Shown: in pieces, positions 1 through 8,475 of the stretch
How the letters are laid out: each line of letters begins with the position of its first letter
How positions within the stretch are numbered: the stretch's first letter is position 1
Assembly (NCBI GenBank): GCA_020024105.1
Contig: JAHHUH010000003.1
Span: 1 to 64,000, forward strand
From: Phascolarctobacterium sp.
GTDB taxonomy: Bacteria; Bacillota; Negativicutes; Acidaminococcales; Acidaminococcaceae
Direction of reading: 5' to 3'
DNA length: 64,000 nucleotides
Made by a program: the position numbers and the translations under genes
Notes under the pieces: model-generated
The model's input: only the letters and a program-made list of their open reading frames with translations
Database searches by the model: none
What the model was told of the DNA's origin: nothing

Positions 1-261
1 AATGGTAACTTTTTAATTAGATTTACTAATATTGTTCGGAACATTTTGATAGTAAAATTTAGAGAATTACTTTAAGTTAAATAAATTTGAAAAAAATTCA
101 CTTTAGAAAATAAAATAAAATATTTATGTGAAAAATATTTTAAAAGAGCTTTTATTTATTGAACAAAATGGTCTTCTTGTTGTATAATGTTACCTGTCAG
201 TTCGGTAAAAGTTACTAAGACCTATTTCATATAGGCGTATAAATTAAGGAGTGAAAAAAGA
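1..261. other. Upstream region of nagB, no gene
   Basis: AT-rich leader region without a coding frame I can support. It holds a promoter at 159-188 and an imperfect palindrome, TGTTCGGAACA, at 33-43. The palindrome could be a regulator site or could belong to a gene beyond the window edge. No riboswitch motif was recognised. Confidence 0.5.
159..188 (+). promoter_or_regulatory. Sigma-A promoter of nagB
   Basis: A -35 box TTGAAC (159-164) and a perfect -10 box TATAAT (183-188) are separated by 18 bases. They lie about 75 bases before the nagB start codon. Confidence 0.6.
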
Positions 262-993
262 ATGGAATACTTTGTTTTCGACACAATCGAAGAAGCCTCC
301 AAAAAAGCATATGCAATCATGAAGGCAAATATCAATGAGCATAGCACCTTGGGCCTTGCAACCGGTTCTTCTCCGGTAGCACTCTACAAGGAAATGATTG
401 CAGACCACAAGGCTGGTAATTTCAGCTATAAAGATATTACAACCTTTAATCTGGACGAATATGTAAATATTGATAAAAATCATCCTGAAAGCTATTACAG
501 CTTCATGCACAACAATCTTTTCAATCACATTGATATCAATGAGGAGAGAATACATATCCCTGCTCCCTACACCAATGATGATGCAAAATTAGCTAAGATT
601 GTTAAGGGCTACAATGATGAATTAGAAGCAGCTTCTGTTGATGTACAAATTTTGGGTGTTGGTTCCAATGGCCATATTGCTTTCAATGAACCAGGTACTG
701 CTTTTGATTCTACAGTGCATATCGTAAACTTGAAAGAAAATACCATTAAAGATAATTCTCGTTTCTTTGATTTTGACATGGAAAAGGTTCCTAAACGTGC
801 TATGACCATGGGTATTAAAAACATATTGCAAGCTAAGAATATCATTTTCCTGGCTTTTGGTGCTAATAAGCGCGATGCAGTAGCTAAATTATTGGCAGGC
901 AAGGAAGATGTAAATTATCCTTGCACTTCTCTGATCAACCATCCTCATGTTTATGTAATTGTGGATAAGGCTGCTGATCCTACTACTAAATAA
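262..993 (+). CDS. nagB: Glucosamine-6-phosphate deaminase
   Basis: Converts glucosamine 6-phosphate to fructose 6-phosphate and ammonia in the cytoplasm, the last step of amino-sugar use. The 243-residue protein has the usual NagB length and motifs: LGLATGSSPVALYKEM near residue 30 (phosphate binding), FNLDEYV near 60 with the catalytic Asp, and GVGSNGHIAFNEPG near 130. Start is the ATG at 262 after AAGGAG (247-252). It stands alone, with its own promoter and terminator and no nagA or PTS gene beside it in the window. That suggests it serves amino sugars imported or deacetylated elsewhere. Identification rests on family motifs; high confidence. Confidence 0.95.
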   Translation: MEYFVFDTIEEASKKAYAIMKANINEHSTLGLATGSSPVALYKEMIADHKAGNFSYKDITTFNLDEYVNIDKNHPESYYSFMHNNLFNHIDINEERIHIPAPYTNDDAKLAKIVKGYNDELEAASVDVQILGVGSNGHIAFNEPGTAFDSTVHIVNLKENTIKDNSRFFDFDMEKVPKRAMTMGIKNILQAKNIIFLAFGANKRDAVAKLLAGKEDVNYPCTSLINHPHVYVIVDKAADPTTK

Positions 994-1026
994 GCAGTTT
1001 AGGCTAGAAGTTTATACGTATACTTT

Positions 1027-1059
1027 AATATCGAGTGGTTTTACCACTCGATATTTTTA
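1027..1059 (+). terminator. Intrinsic terminator after nagB
   Basis: Perfect 12-base stem AATATCGAGTGG / CCACTCGATATT with a five-base loop, followed by a short T run. Confidence 0.85.
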
Positions 1060-1214
1060 TTATTAGTCTTAAATTATTTTATTCCATAAATAACAATAAT
1101 AAATAAAAATAATGTCAAATTAAAGACTTTTGTAAATATCTTTTTCTCCTAGTGTCTTTTACTTATATTATTTGATATAATATAGAGTAGATATGGAACG
1201 GAGGCTTGGGTTAT

Positions 1215-2099
1215 ATGAAAATAGAATTTGTTAAAATGCATGGTGCTGGCAATGATTATGTTTATGTTGATTGCACCAAGGAGGAATTGCCTAACCCAGG
1301 AGCAATTTCTGAATATGTAAGTCACAGACGCTTTAGCATTGGCAGTGACGGCTTGATTATGATTTGTAAGTCCGATGTAGCTGATTTTAAAATGCGCATG
1401 TTCAACGCAGATGCTTCTGAAGGTAAGATGTGCGGTAATGGTGTGCGTTGTGTTGCTAAGTTTGTTTATGACCGAGGTTTAACCGATAAAAATTCTATCA
1501 CTTTAGAAACCTTAGCTGGTATTAAGAAAATTGATATGACCGTTGAGGAGGGAAAGGTTATGAGTGCAAAAGTTGATATGGGCAAGCCTATTTTTAAATG
1601 TACTGAAATTCCTATGATTAGTGACCATTTTATGTTCGTAGACCAGGGACTGGTCCTGAGTGACAATTATGGCGAAGAAAAAGTTGTTTATAATGGTACT
1701 TCCATTTCCATGGGTAATCCGCATTTTGTCACCTTTGTTGATGATGTTGATGCTTTAAATTTAGAAGAATTAGGACCACAATTCGAGCATCATCAATTAT
1801 TCCCGGAAGGTGTTAATACCGAGTTTGTACAGGTTATAGATGAGAATACTGTTAAGTTCCGTGTTTGGGAACGTGGTAGTGGTGAAACTTGGGCTTGTGG
1901 TACTGGTGCTAGCGCCGTTTGTGTAGCTAGTATTCTTTTAAGTAGAGCAGGTAAAAAAGGTGAACCCTTGACTGTAATTGCTAAGGGTGGTACCTTAAAG
2001 GTTACCTATGGTGAGGATGACCATGTATATTTAGAAGGTCCGGCAGTTACTTCTTTTGAAGGTGTGGTAGACGTACCGGAAGAAATTGCTGGCAAATAA
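1215..2099 (+). CDS. dapF: Diaminopimelate epimerase
   Basis: Interconverts LL- and meso-diaminopimelate, giving the meso form for lysine and peptidoglycan. The protein is 294 residues from the ATG at 1215; an in-frame TTG at 1206 sits directly on the GGAGG (1200-1204) and is rejected as a start. Signature pieces are KMHGAGNDYVYVD at the N terminus, NADASEGKMCGNGVRC with the first catalytic Cys, and GSGETWACGTGASAVC with the second. A -10-like TATAAT at 1176-1181 probably drives it. The next gene, 23 bases on, is dapL, whose product is the DapF substrate, so the two form a short lysine operon. Confidence 0.96.
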   Translation: MKIEFVKMHGAGNDYVYVDCTKEELPNPGAISEYVSHRRFSIGSDGLIMICKSDVADFKMRMFNADASEGKMCGNGVRCVAKFVYDRGLTDKNSITLETLAGIKKIDMTVEEGKVMSAKVDMGKPIFKCTEIPMISDHFMFVDQGLVLSDNYGEEKVVYNGTSISMGNPHFVTFVDDVDALNLEELGPQFEHHQLFPEGVNTEFVQVIDENTVKFRVWERGSGETWACGTGASAVCVASILLSRAGKKGEPLTVIAKGGTLKVTYGEDDHVYLEGPAVTSFEGVVDVPEEIAGK

Positions 2100-2122
2100 A
2101 AGATTATTTTGGGGGGAACTAC

Positions 2123-3328
2123 ATGGCTTTAGTTAATGAAAATTATTGTAATCTGAAAGAAAGCTATCTATTTGCAGATATTGCTAAAAAAGTAAGTGCT
2201 TACGCTAAGGAACATCCGGAGAAAAAGATTATTCGTTTAGGTATTGGTGATGTAACCCGACCTTTAGCTGCTTGTGTAGTGAAGGCAATGGAAAAGGCTG
2301 TTGCTGAAATGGGTGTTCAGGATACTTTTCGTGGTTATGGTCCGGAACAGGGTTATGGCTTCCTACATGATGCTATAGTAAAGTATTATGCATCTTTTGG
2401 TGTTGCTTTAGAAAGTAATGAAATTTTTATTAGTGACGGTGCTAAAAGTGACTGCGGTAATATTACTGATATCTTTAGCAATGCTAATACTATTTTGATT
2501 CCTGATCCCGTTTATCCGGTTTATCTGGATACAAACGTTATGTGTGGCCGTAAAATAATTTATATGGAAGGTAAGCCGGAAAATAATTTCCTGCCTATGC
2601 CGGATGAAAATGTTCATGCGGACGTTATTTATCTGTGTTCTCCTAATAATCCTACTGGTGCGGTTTATACTAAGGAACAATTGGAAAAATGGGTGGCTTA
2701 TGCTCTGAAAAATGATGCAGTTATTCTTTACGATGCGGCATACGAGGCTTTTGTAGTAGATCCTGCAATTCCTCGCAGTATTTTTACTGTAGAAGGTGCT
2801 AAAAAATGTGCTATTGAGCTGTGCTCTTTGTCCAAGACTGCCGGCTTTACTGGTACTCGTTGTGGCTATACCGTAGTGCCTCAGGCTTTGGTACGTAAAA
2901 CTGCAGCAGGACAGGAAATGTCTTTAAATAAAATGTGGTTGCGTCGTCAGACAACTAAATTTAATGGCGTTCCCTATATTATCCAACGTGGTGCAGAGGC
3001 TGTGTTCAGTGAAGAGGGTATTGCTCAATGTCGTGCTAACATTGCTTATTATCAGGAAAATGCCCGCATTATGATGGCTGGTTTTGACAAGCTCGGCATC
3101 AAATATTTTGGTGGTGTACATTCTCCCTATATTTGGCTTCAATGTCCGCAAGGAATGACTTCCTGGGAATTTTTTGATTATCTCCTGGAAAATATGGCTG
3201 TTGTAGGTACACCTGGTGCAGGCTTTGGTACCATGGGTGAGGGCTACTTCCGCTTAACTGCTTTTGGTAGTCGTGAAAATACTATCGAGGCTATGGATAG
3301 GATTGTAGCTGGCTTAAAAAATTTATAA
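2123..3328 (+). CDS. dapL: LL-diaminopimelate aminotransferase
   Basis: PLP enzyme that makes LL-diaminopimelate directly from tetrahydrodipicolinate and glutamate, bypassing the succinylase or acetylase route. The 401-residue length matches bacterial DapL. It has YGPEQGYGFLHDAI (substrate loop), LCSPNNPTGAVYT (PLP pocket) and SLSKTAGFTGTRCGY, which carries the Schiff-base lysine. Start ATG at 2123 follows GGGGGG at about ten bases. It is co-transcribed with dapF. The pair indicates the DapL variant of the lysine pathway in this organism. Confidence 0.96.
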   Translation: MALVNENYCNLKESYLFADIAKKVSAYAKEHPEKKIIRLGIGDVTRPLAACVVKAMEKAVAEMGVQDTFRGYGPEQGYGFLHDAIVKYYASFGVALESNEIFISDGAKSDCGNITDIFSNANTILIPDPVYPVYLDTNVMCGRKIIYMEGKPENNFLPMPDENVHADVIYLCSPNNPTGAVYTKEQLEKWVAYALKNDAVILYDAAYEAFVVDPAIPRSIFTVEGAKKCAIELCSLSKTAGFTGTRCGYTVVPQALVRKTAAGQEMSLNKMWLRRQTTKFNGVPYIIQRGAEAVFSEEGIAQCRANIAYYQENARIMMAGFDKLGIKYFGGVHSPYIWLQCPQGMTSWEFFDYLLENMAVVGTPGAGFGTMGEGYFRLTAFGSRENTIEAMDRIVAGLKNL

Positions 3329-3348
3329 TTAATAACTAAAAACTCTAA

Positions 3349-3388
3349 ACTCTGTAATGTCTTAAAGTGCATTACAGAGGTTTTTTTT
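3349..3388 (+). terminator. Intrinsic terminator after dapL
   Basis: Stem CTCTGTAATG / CATTACAGAG followed by GTTTTTTTT closes the dapF-dapL operon. Confidence 0.9.
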
Positions 3389-3749
3389 GAAATTTTTAGG
3401 GTGCAAAATTTAGTAATTTTAGGGATATCATCAACTACCATGAAGAGAAAATGACTATTGTCATGTTGGTTTTAGTTTTAACTCTTTGCTTGCGAGAAAA
3501 TTAGTTTCTGTTAGCTAGCCCTATTGCTATAATTTATCTTGAGAATTGGTCAGTTAGAAGATAAAACTGGTAGAAAGCCTGCCTATAATGGACAATTAAC
3601 GCTATGTTCATAGTAATGCAAGGATGGTTGGCTATAGATTTTTTACTAAGGGATGCTAGTATTTTAAAAATAAAAGTAGCAGGTCTAGAGAAACTAGTTT
3701 GTATTTAATAGTGGGATAGTGGGCAATTATTAGAGTGGGAAAAGCTTTG

Positions 3750-3878
3750 ATGAATAAAGAGACCATAAAATTATACGGCGTAGAGGGAGTGTTTCAAACA
3801 TTAGCGAATGAAGCTAAGGCCTATGCTAGGCCAATGGATGAAGAATATCAAGATGGTACACATAAAGAACTTTCCTAA
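3750..3878 (+). CDS. Possible 42-residue small protein or gene remnant
   Basis: An ATG at 3750 opens a 42-codon frame ending at TAA 3876-3878. The product begins MNKETIKLYGVEGVF and ends in an acidic, hydrophilic tail. The upstream GTGGGAAAAGC is only a weak ribosome site. I do not recognise a family. Its position next to other debris makes a remnant at least as likely as a functional small gene. Confidence 0.25.
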   Translation: MNKETIKLYGVEGVFQTLANEAKAYARPMDEEYQDGTHKELS

Positions 3879-3913
3879 ACGATAACAACACAGGGGCGTA
3901 GCATAGCTCTTTT

Positions 3914-4087
3914 TTATACAGTGAATGTCTTGATTGTAGCTCCTTGTTCCCATGGGACGAGTGGTTTTTCTACAAAAAGCTCTACTGACCGATTACTATG
4001 TGAGCTTACAGAGGTATTAGCGTAGCCCGACATAATTAAATGCTTTTCAAGCAGGTTGGAATAATTGATAATGTACTGAACAAACTA
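3914..4087 (-). pseudogene. Unrecognised protein C-terminus, interrupted by TAG
   Basis: On the minus strand a 56-codon frame ends at TAA (3916-3914) with protein-like composition, including HLIMSGYANTSVSSHSNRS and VEKPLVPWEQGATIKTFTV. It is preceded in the same frame by TAG (4087-4085). Upstream of the TAG the frame stays open for another 50 codons, through the DnaA-box repeat to an ATG near 4235. The upstream part may be chance. I cannot name the family. The natural reading is the tail of a degraded gene; a readthrough or start inside (ATG near residue 18) is possible but unsupported. Confidence 0.3.
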
Positions 4088-4168
4088 TCCATGCTCACTA
4101 TTGATAAATATAAATGAGAGCGTGGCTGGGAACAAGAATACTAGTGCAGAAGGATTAAAACCATCACT

Positions 4169-4208
4169 TGTGGATAATGTGGATAATTCCTGTGGATAAT
4201 GTGGATAA
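4169..4208. repeat. Four perfect DnaA boxes in two tandem pairs
   Basis: TGTGGATAA, the reverse of the consensus DnaA box TTATCCACA, occurs at 4169-4177, 4178-4186, 4191-4199 and 4200-4208. The boxes abut within each pair, and the pairs are separated by TTCC. All four have the same orientation. No dnaA, dnaN or AT-rich unwinding element is adjacent, so a DnaA-binding or titration site is more likely than an origin. Confidence 0.7.
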
Positions 4209-4282
4209 GTAGTCAAAATAAATTTCATCCGCAGGGTGAGCAGGCAGCTTCCTCGAAAAGCTATACTATGAGTAGAGGGAGC

Positions 4283-4354
4283 ATGAAGAAGGAAACAAAA
4301 CTAAAATTTACCATAAGTGGAATGAACGGCTGTAGCCATTGTGCTCGTAAGTAG
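4283..4354 (+). pseudogene. Heavy-metal-associated (HMA) domain fragment
   Basis: ATG at 4283 follows GAGGGAGC and opens MKKETKLKFTISGMNGCSHC, then ARK and TAG at 4352-4354. The start of a CopZ or P-type ATPase HMA domain normally reads as a beta strand followed by GMxCxHC. Here the motif has one extra residue (GMNGCSHC), and the frame stops after 23 residues, well short of the roughly 65-residue domain. It is best read as a broken metallochaperone gene. Confidence 0.45.
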
Positions 4355-4449
4355 TGGGGCAAAGGTTGCGGCTGTTTTTATTTTGCCATCAAATTGCCAT
4401 GCTATTTATGCTATAATGGGAATATAAAATGAAGATGACAGGTGATAAA

Positions 4450-7038
4450 ATGGCAGAAAAATTTTTAGTGATAGATGGTAGCAGTTTAATACATAGGGCT
4501 TTCTTTGCTTTGCCGCCTTTGACTAATAAGCAGGGTGTACAAACAGGAGCGGTGTACGGCTTTTGTAAAATGCTGCTCAAGCTTTTGGAAGAAGTGCAGC
4601 CTAAATATTTAGCTGTAGCTTTTGATAAATCTCGAAAGACTTTTCGTACGGATATCTTCCCGGCGTATAAGGGGCAGCGCAAGCCCACTCCGCCAGAATT
4701 GTCCCAACAGTTTCCGTTAACTATAAATTTGTTGGGCTTGATGAATATTCAGGCTCTGGAATTGGAGAATTATGAAGCAGATGATATTATTGGAACCTTC
4801 GCTGTTCATGCTCCTCAGGACGTTGAAGTTATCATTGTTACCGGTGATCGTGATGAGCTACAGTTAGTAAGTCCTCGTACTAAGGTGTTTTATACTAAAC
4901 GTGGTATCAGCGATATCCAGGTTTTTGATGAAGTGGAGTTTGCTGCCAATTATGACGGCCTCACGCCCTTGAAGCTTATTGATTTGAAGGGACTGATGGG
5001 GGATACCTCCGATAATATTCCCGGCGTTCCCGGTGTGGGACCGAAGACAGCGTTGAAGCTGATTAAGGAATACGGCTCCGTAGAGGAGGTTCTTCAGCAT
5101 ATTGATCAGATTTCGGGTAAAGCACTGAAGGCTAAATTAGAGGCAAATCAGGAATCTGCTTTATTGAGTAAAAAGCTGGCTACAATTTTTACAGAGGTGC
5201 CTGTGGATTTAGACATGGAGAAATATGTTTTAGGTTCTATGCAGGAAGAAGCCCGTGGACTGATGCAGGACCTGGAGTTTAGAAATATGTATGACAGCTT
5301 TGCCCAGGTTTTGGGGGGTGGTGAGAATTTCGGCATCTTCGGTGAAATTATGGAAGAACCACTTACAGAGCAGGTACATATAAATACGACTGCGGAATTA
5401 GAGAAGCTGTTGTCTAAAACCAAAGGGGTTCTGACTCCTCTCGCAGTTAACTTGGGTGGAACTTTGCCAGAGCTATATTTTACTCAAGCTGAAATTTTCC
5501 TGGATGGCAAGGCCTACGTCCTGGATGAACAGAGCAGCTGTTGGCCTAGTTTCAATGCCTGGCTGGAGGATGGTGCTGCACTGAAGGCTACCTGTGATAG
5601 TAAGCTGCTTTATAAAGCGGCTTTCTGCCAAAGGATACAGCCAGCAGGCATTGTAGAGGATGTGGCGCTTGCTGCCTATTTAGATGACCCTGGACATAGT
5701 TCCTATGAACTGGATGATCTGGTGGTACGCTATTTAGGCTCTAGAAAATTGACCAGCAGTGAAGCAATAGCACTACTGGTACCCATGTTACAGGAAAATC
5801 TACAGGAGCATCAGCTGGTGGACCTATATCATAGTCTGGAATTACCCTTGGCTCCTGTTTTAGCGCAGATGGAGTATAACGGTATCCAACCGGATATGGA
5901 GCTTTTAGACCAGTTATCAGAGGATATAGAATTTAGAATTAGTAAACTGGAAAAGAATGCTGTGGAGCAGGCAGGGGAAAAATTTAATCTAAAATCTCCT
6001 AAGCAATTAGGAATTGTCCTTTTTGAGCATTTGGGACTGCCGGTTATTAAAAAGACTAAAACCGGTTATTCCACAGATGTAAAAGTTTTAGAACAGCTTC
6101 AGGGTAAGCATCCCTTAATCGATACTATTTTAGAGCATAGAAAGCTGGCTAAGCTGCAGTCTACTTATCTAGATGGGTTAAGACCCTTGCAGAATCCCAA
6201 GACCGGTCGTATTCACACTCATTTTCAGCAGATGGTAACAGTTACCGGGCGTTTGTCCAGTACTGACCCTAATTTACAGAACATTCCTGCTCGTACTGAG
6301 GAAGGCCGGATGATTCGTAAAATTTTTGTACCCGGTGCTGGCTATGATTATTTAATGAGCTGTGATTATTCTCAGGTAGAGCTGCGGATTTTAGCCTGCA
6401 TTGCTCAAGACGAGCTTTTGTTGGAATCCTTCAAGCATGGTCAGGATGTTCATGCCCGTACGGCGGCGGAGGTCTTTGGCGTACATCTGGATGATGTGAG
6501 CGGACAGATGCGTAGTCGCGCCAAGGCGGTTAACTTCGGTATTGTGTACGGTATCAGCGATTTTGGCCTGGCCAACCAGCTCCAGGTAAGCCGTAAGGAG
6601 GCTGCTGGTTATATTGACAGTTATTTTGCCCGTTACACCGGCGTAAAGCAATATATGGAAAAGATGGTGGAGACTGCACGTAAGCAGGGTTATGTACAAA
6701 CCTTATTGGGGCGTCGTCGCTATTTACCCGATATTAAGCATAGTAATTTTAACCTGCGCAGCTTTGCTGAACGTACCGCTATTAATACTCCCATTCAGGG
6801 GACGGCGGCGGATATTATGAAGCTGGCTATGATTAAAGTAGCGCAGGTACTAAAGGAAGCAGGCTTAAAGAGTAGAATTTTATTACAGGTTCACGATGAA
6901 TTGATTTTAGAGGTACCTGAGGCAGAAAAAGAACAGGCAGCAGCCCTTGTTCGTAACGCTATGGAATCTGCTGCCAGCCTGGAAATTCCTCTGTCCGCCG
7001 ATGTAAAATTTGGCAAAAATTGGGCAGAGGCTAAATAG
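4450..7038 (+). CDS. polA: DNA polymerase I
   Basis: Repair and Okazaki-fragment polymerase of about 862 residues. Start ATG 4450 has AGGTGAT just upstream; an in-frame ATG at 4429 lacks a ribosome site. The N-terminal third is the 5'-3' nuclease (VIDGSSLIHRAFFALPP, YEADDIIGTFA, GDRDELQL, GLMGDTSDNIPGVPGVG). The middle third aligns in position with the 3'-5' exonuclease but lacks its DxE metal motif (LAVNLGG stands there), so proofreading is probably lost, as in many Firmicutes. The C-terminal polymerase has motif A DYSQVELRILA, motif B RSRAKAVNFGIVYGIS and motif C QVHDELILEVP. It heads the polA-mutM-coaE-transglycosylase run. Confidence 0.97.
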   Translation: MAEKFLVIDGSSLIHRAFFALPPLTNKQGVQTGAVYGFCKMLLKLLEEVQPKYLAVAFDKSRKTFRTDIFPAYKGQRKPTPPELSQQFPLTINLLGLMNIQALELENYEADDIIGTFAVHAPQDVEVIIVTGDRDELQLVSPRTKVFYTKRGISDIQVFDEVEFAANYDGLTPLKLIDLKGLMGDTSDNIPGVPGVGPKTALKLIKEYGSVEEVLQHIDQISGKALKAKLEANQESALLSKKLATIFTEVPVDLDMEKYVLGSMQEEARGLMQDLEFRNMYDSFAQVLGGGENFGIFGEIMEEPLTEQVHINTTAELEKLLSKTKGVLTPLAVNLGGTLPELYFTQAEIFLDGKAYVLDEQSSCWPSFNAWLEDGAALKATCDSKLLYKAAFCQRIQPAGIVEDVALAAYLDDPGHSSYELDDLVVRYLGSRKLTSSEAIALLVPMLQENLQEHQLVDLYHSLELPLAPVLAQMEYNGIQPDMELLDQLSEDIEFRISKLEKNAVEQAGEKFNLKSPKQLGIVLFEHLGLPVIKKTKTGYSTDVKVLEQLQGKHPLIDTILEHRKLAKLQSTYLDGLRPLQNPKTGRIHTHFQQMVTVTGRLSSTDPNLQNIPARTEEGRMIRKIFVPGAGYDYLMSCDYSQVELRILACIAQDELLLESFKHGQDVHARTAAEVFGVHLDDVSGQMRSRAKAVNFGIVYGISDFGLANQLQVSRKEAAGYIDSYFARYTGVKQYMEKMVETARKQGYVQTLLGRRRYLPDIKHSNFNLRSFAERTAINTPIQGTAADIMKLAMIKVAQVLKEAGLKSRILLQVHDELILEVPEAEKEQAAALVRNAMESAASLEIPLSADVKFGKNWAEAK

Positions 7039-7046
7039 GAGGAAAT

Positions 7047-7868
7047 ATGCCGGAATTACCAGAAGTAGAACAGGTACGTAAAACCCTGTTACCACATATC
7101 AAGGGAAAAAAGATAACAGCGGTGGAGGTTTACCTGCCGCGATTAATTAAGCATCCTTCAGTACCAGAATTTATTGAAGGATTAGTAGGAAAGACTATTT
7201 TAGATGTAGGCCGTAGGGGCAAGTATTTAGTACTGCATACAGCGCCTGAACAGCAGTTGATTGTGCATTTGCGTATGACAGGAGCGCTAATTGCCCAGGC
7301 AAGTGACGAGCCGGCTCCTCCTTATGCAAAAATTAAATTTGCTCTGAATGAAGGAGTTACATTATGGTTTACAGATATTAGGACCTTTGGAACACTTTAT
7401 TTAGTAACTAATGGTGACGCTCATATAGATGGCTATGAAACCTTGGGACCGGAACCACTTAGTCCAGAGTTTACGGCGGATTATCTGTATCAGCGTTCCT
7501 GTAAAAGCAGAAAGCTTATTAAGACTTTTATTCTGGACCAGAAGATTATCGCTGGACTGGGAAATATTTATGCGGATGAATGCCTGGCGACAGCAGGAAT
7601 TAAGCCCATGCGTTTAGCTAATACGCTCAGCTTTGAAGAGGTTAAAGCAGTGCAGGAGGCAGCTAATAAGGTAATTGCCCAGGGTATTAAAAACCGTGGT
7701 ACCACCTTCCGTGATTACAAGGACGGAGAAGGTAAGAGCGGCTCTAATCAAAAATATCTATTAGTATATGGTCGTGGGGGCAAGCCCTGTTCCAAATGTG
7801 GCGCGCCTCTGTCCACGACTAAAATAGGCGGTAGGGGTACAACCTACTGTGAACATTGTCAAAGGTAG
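7047..7868 (+). CDS. mutM: Formamidopyrimidine-DNA glycosylase
   Basis: Base-excision repair enzyme that removes 8-oxoguanine and formamidopyrimidines and cuts the resulting abasic site. The 273-residue protein starts MPELPEVEQV, so the catalytic Pro and Glu are in place after Met removal. GRRGKYLVLH carries the conserved Lys, and the C-terminal zinc finger is CSKCG...CEHC. It starts 8 bases after polA with AGGAGGAA as ribosome site. The pairing with polA is common in Firmicutes. Confidence 0.96.
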   Translation: MPELPEVEQVRKTLLPHIKGKKITAVEVYLPRLIKHPSVPEFIEGLVGKTILDVGRRGKYLVLHTAPEQQLIVHLRMTGALIAQASDEPAPPYAKIKFALNEGVTLWFTDIRTFGTLYLVTNGDAHIDGYETLGPEPLSPEFTADYLYQRSCKSRKLIKTFILDQKIIAGLGNIYADECLATAGIKPMRLANTLSFEEVKAVQEAANKVIAQGIKNRGTTFRDYKDGEGKSGSNQKYLLVYGRGGKPCSKCGAPLSTTKIGGRGTTYCEHCQR

Positions 7869-7877
7869 GAATGATTA

Positions 7878-8474
7878 ATGAAGGTTATTGGTTTAACAGG
7901 GGGAATTGCCTCTGGTAAAAGTACTGTTTCTAAGGAGATGCGTAGTCTGCAGATACCTGTATTTGATGCAGACGAGGTTAGTCACCAGGCTGTAGCCAAA
8001 GGCAGTAAGGGCTTACGTCTAGTTTGTGAGGCTTTGGGAGAAGGTTATCTAACAGCGGAGGGGACGCTGGATAGAGCTAAGGTTTCTAACCGGGTTTTTC
8101 AGGATAAAGCAGCTCTGCGTGCTCTTGAGGCTATTATTCATAAAATTGTCTGGAAGGAGGCAGAGAAATTTTTAGCTGCTTGTCGTGCAAAAAATGTTCC
8201 TTTAGCTGTGCTGGATGTACCCCTGCTTATAGAGTGTGGTTGGTATAAGCTGGTGGACCAGGTATGGCTGGTAGCCATCAGCAGGGAACAGCAGATTGAA
8301 AGAGCCATGCAGCGCGATGGCATGACTGCAGATGAGGTTAAAGCCCGCATAGGGTCTCAGATGCCTTTGGAGGAGAAGAAGCAGTACGCAGATCAGATTA
8401 TTGATAATAGTGGTACGCTGGAAATGACACTTGCAGACGTACACGTAAAGCTGGATAGGATTTTAGGAGAATAG
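7878..8474 (+). CDS. coaE: Dephospho-CoA kinase
   Basis: Catalyses the last step of coenzyme A synthesis, phosphorylating dephospho-CoA with ATP. The 198-residue protein has the P-loop GLTGGIASGKSTVSKEM at the N terminus, FDADEVSHQAV (substrate Asp) and DVPLLIECGW. Length and motif order are typical. It lies 9 bases after mutM in the same operon. Confidence 0.96.
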   Translation: MKVIGLTGGIASGKSTVSKEMRSLQIPVFDADEVSHQAVAKGSKGLRLVCEALGEGYLTAEGTLDRAKVSNRVFQDKAALRALEAIIHKIVWKEAEKFLAACRAKNVPLAVLDVPLLIECGWYKLVDQVWLVAISREQQIERAMQRDGMTADEVKARIGSQMPLEEKKQYADQIIDNSGTLEMTLADVHVKLDRILGE

Positions 8475-8475
8475 A

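Larger units (their letters stand above)
3389..4428. other. Gene-poor stretch with gene debris and DnaA boxes
   Basis: Just over 1 kb without an intact gene of normal size. It contains short or broken coding remnants on both strands (listed separately) and a cluster of four perfect DnaA boxes. Base use is similar to other intergenic DNA here. No terminal inverted repeats or transposase pieces were seen. It looks like a decaying accessory segment between two housekeeping operons. Confidence 0.6.

Noticed and set aside
4169..4208. DnaA boxes as the chromosome origin
   Set aside because: No dnaA, dnaN or rnpA-rpmH neighbourhood and no clear AT-rich unwinding element; a single-orientation cluster alone is not enough.
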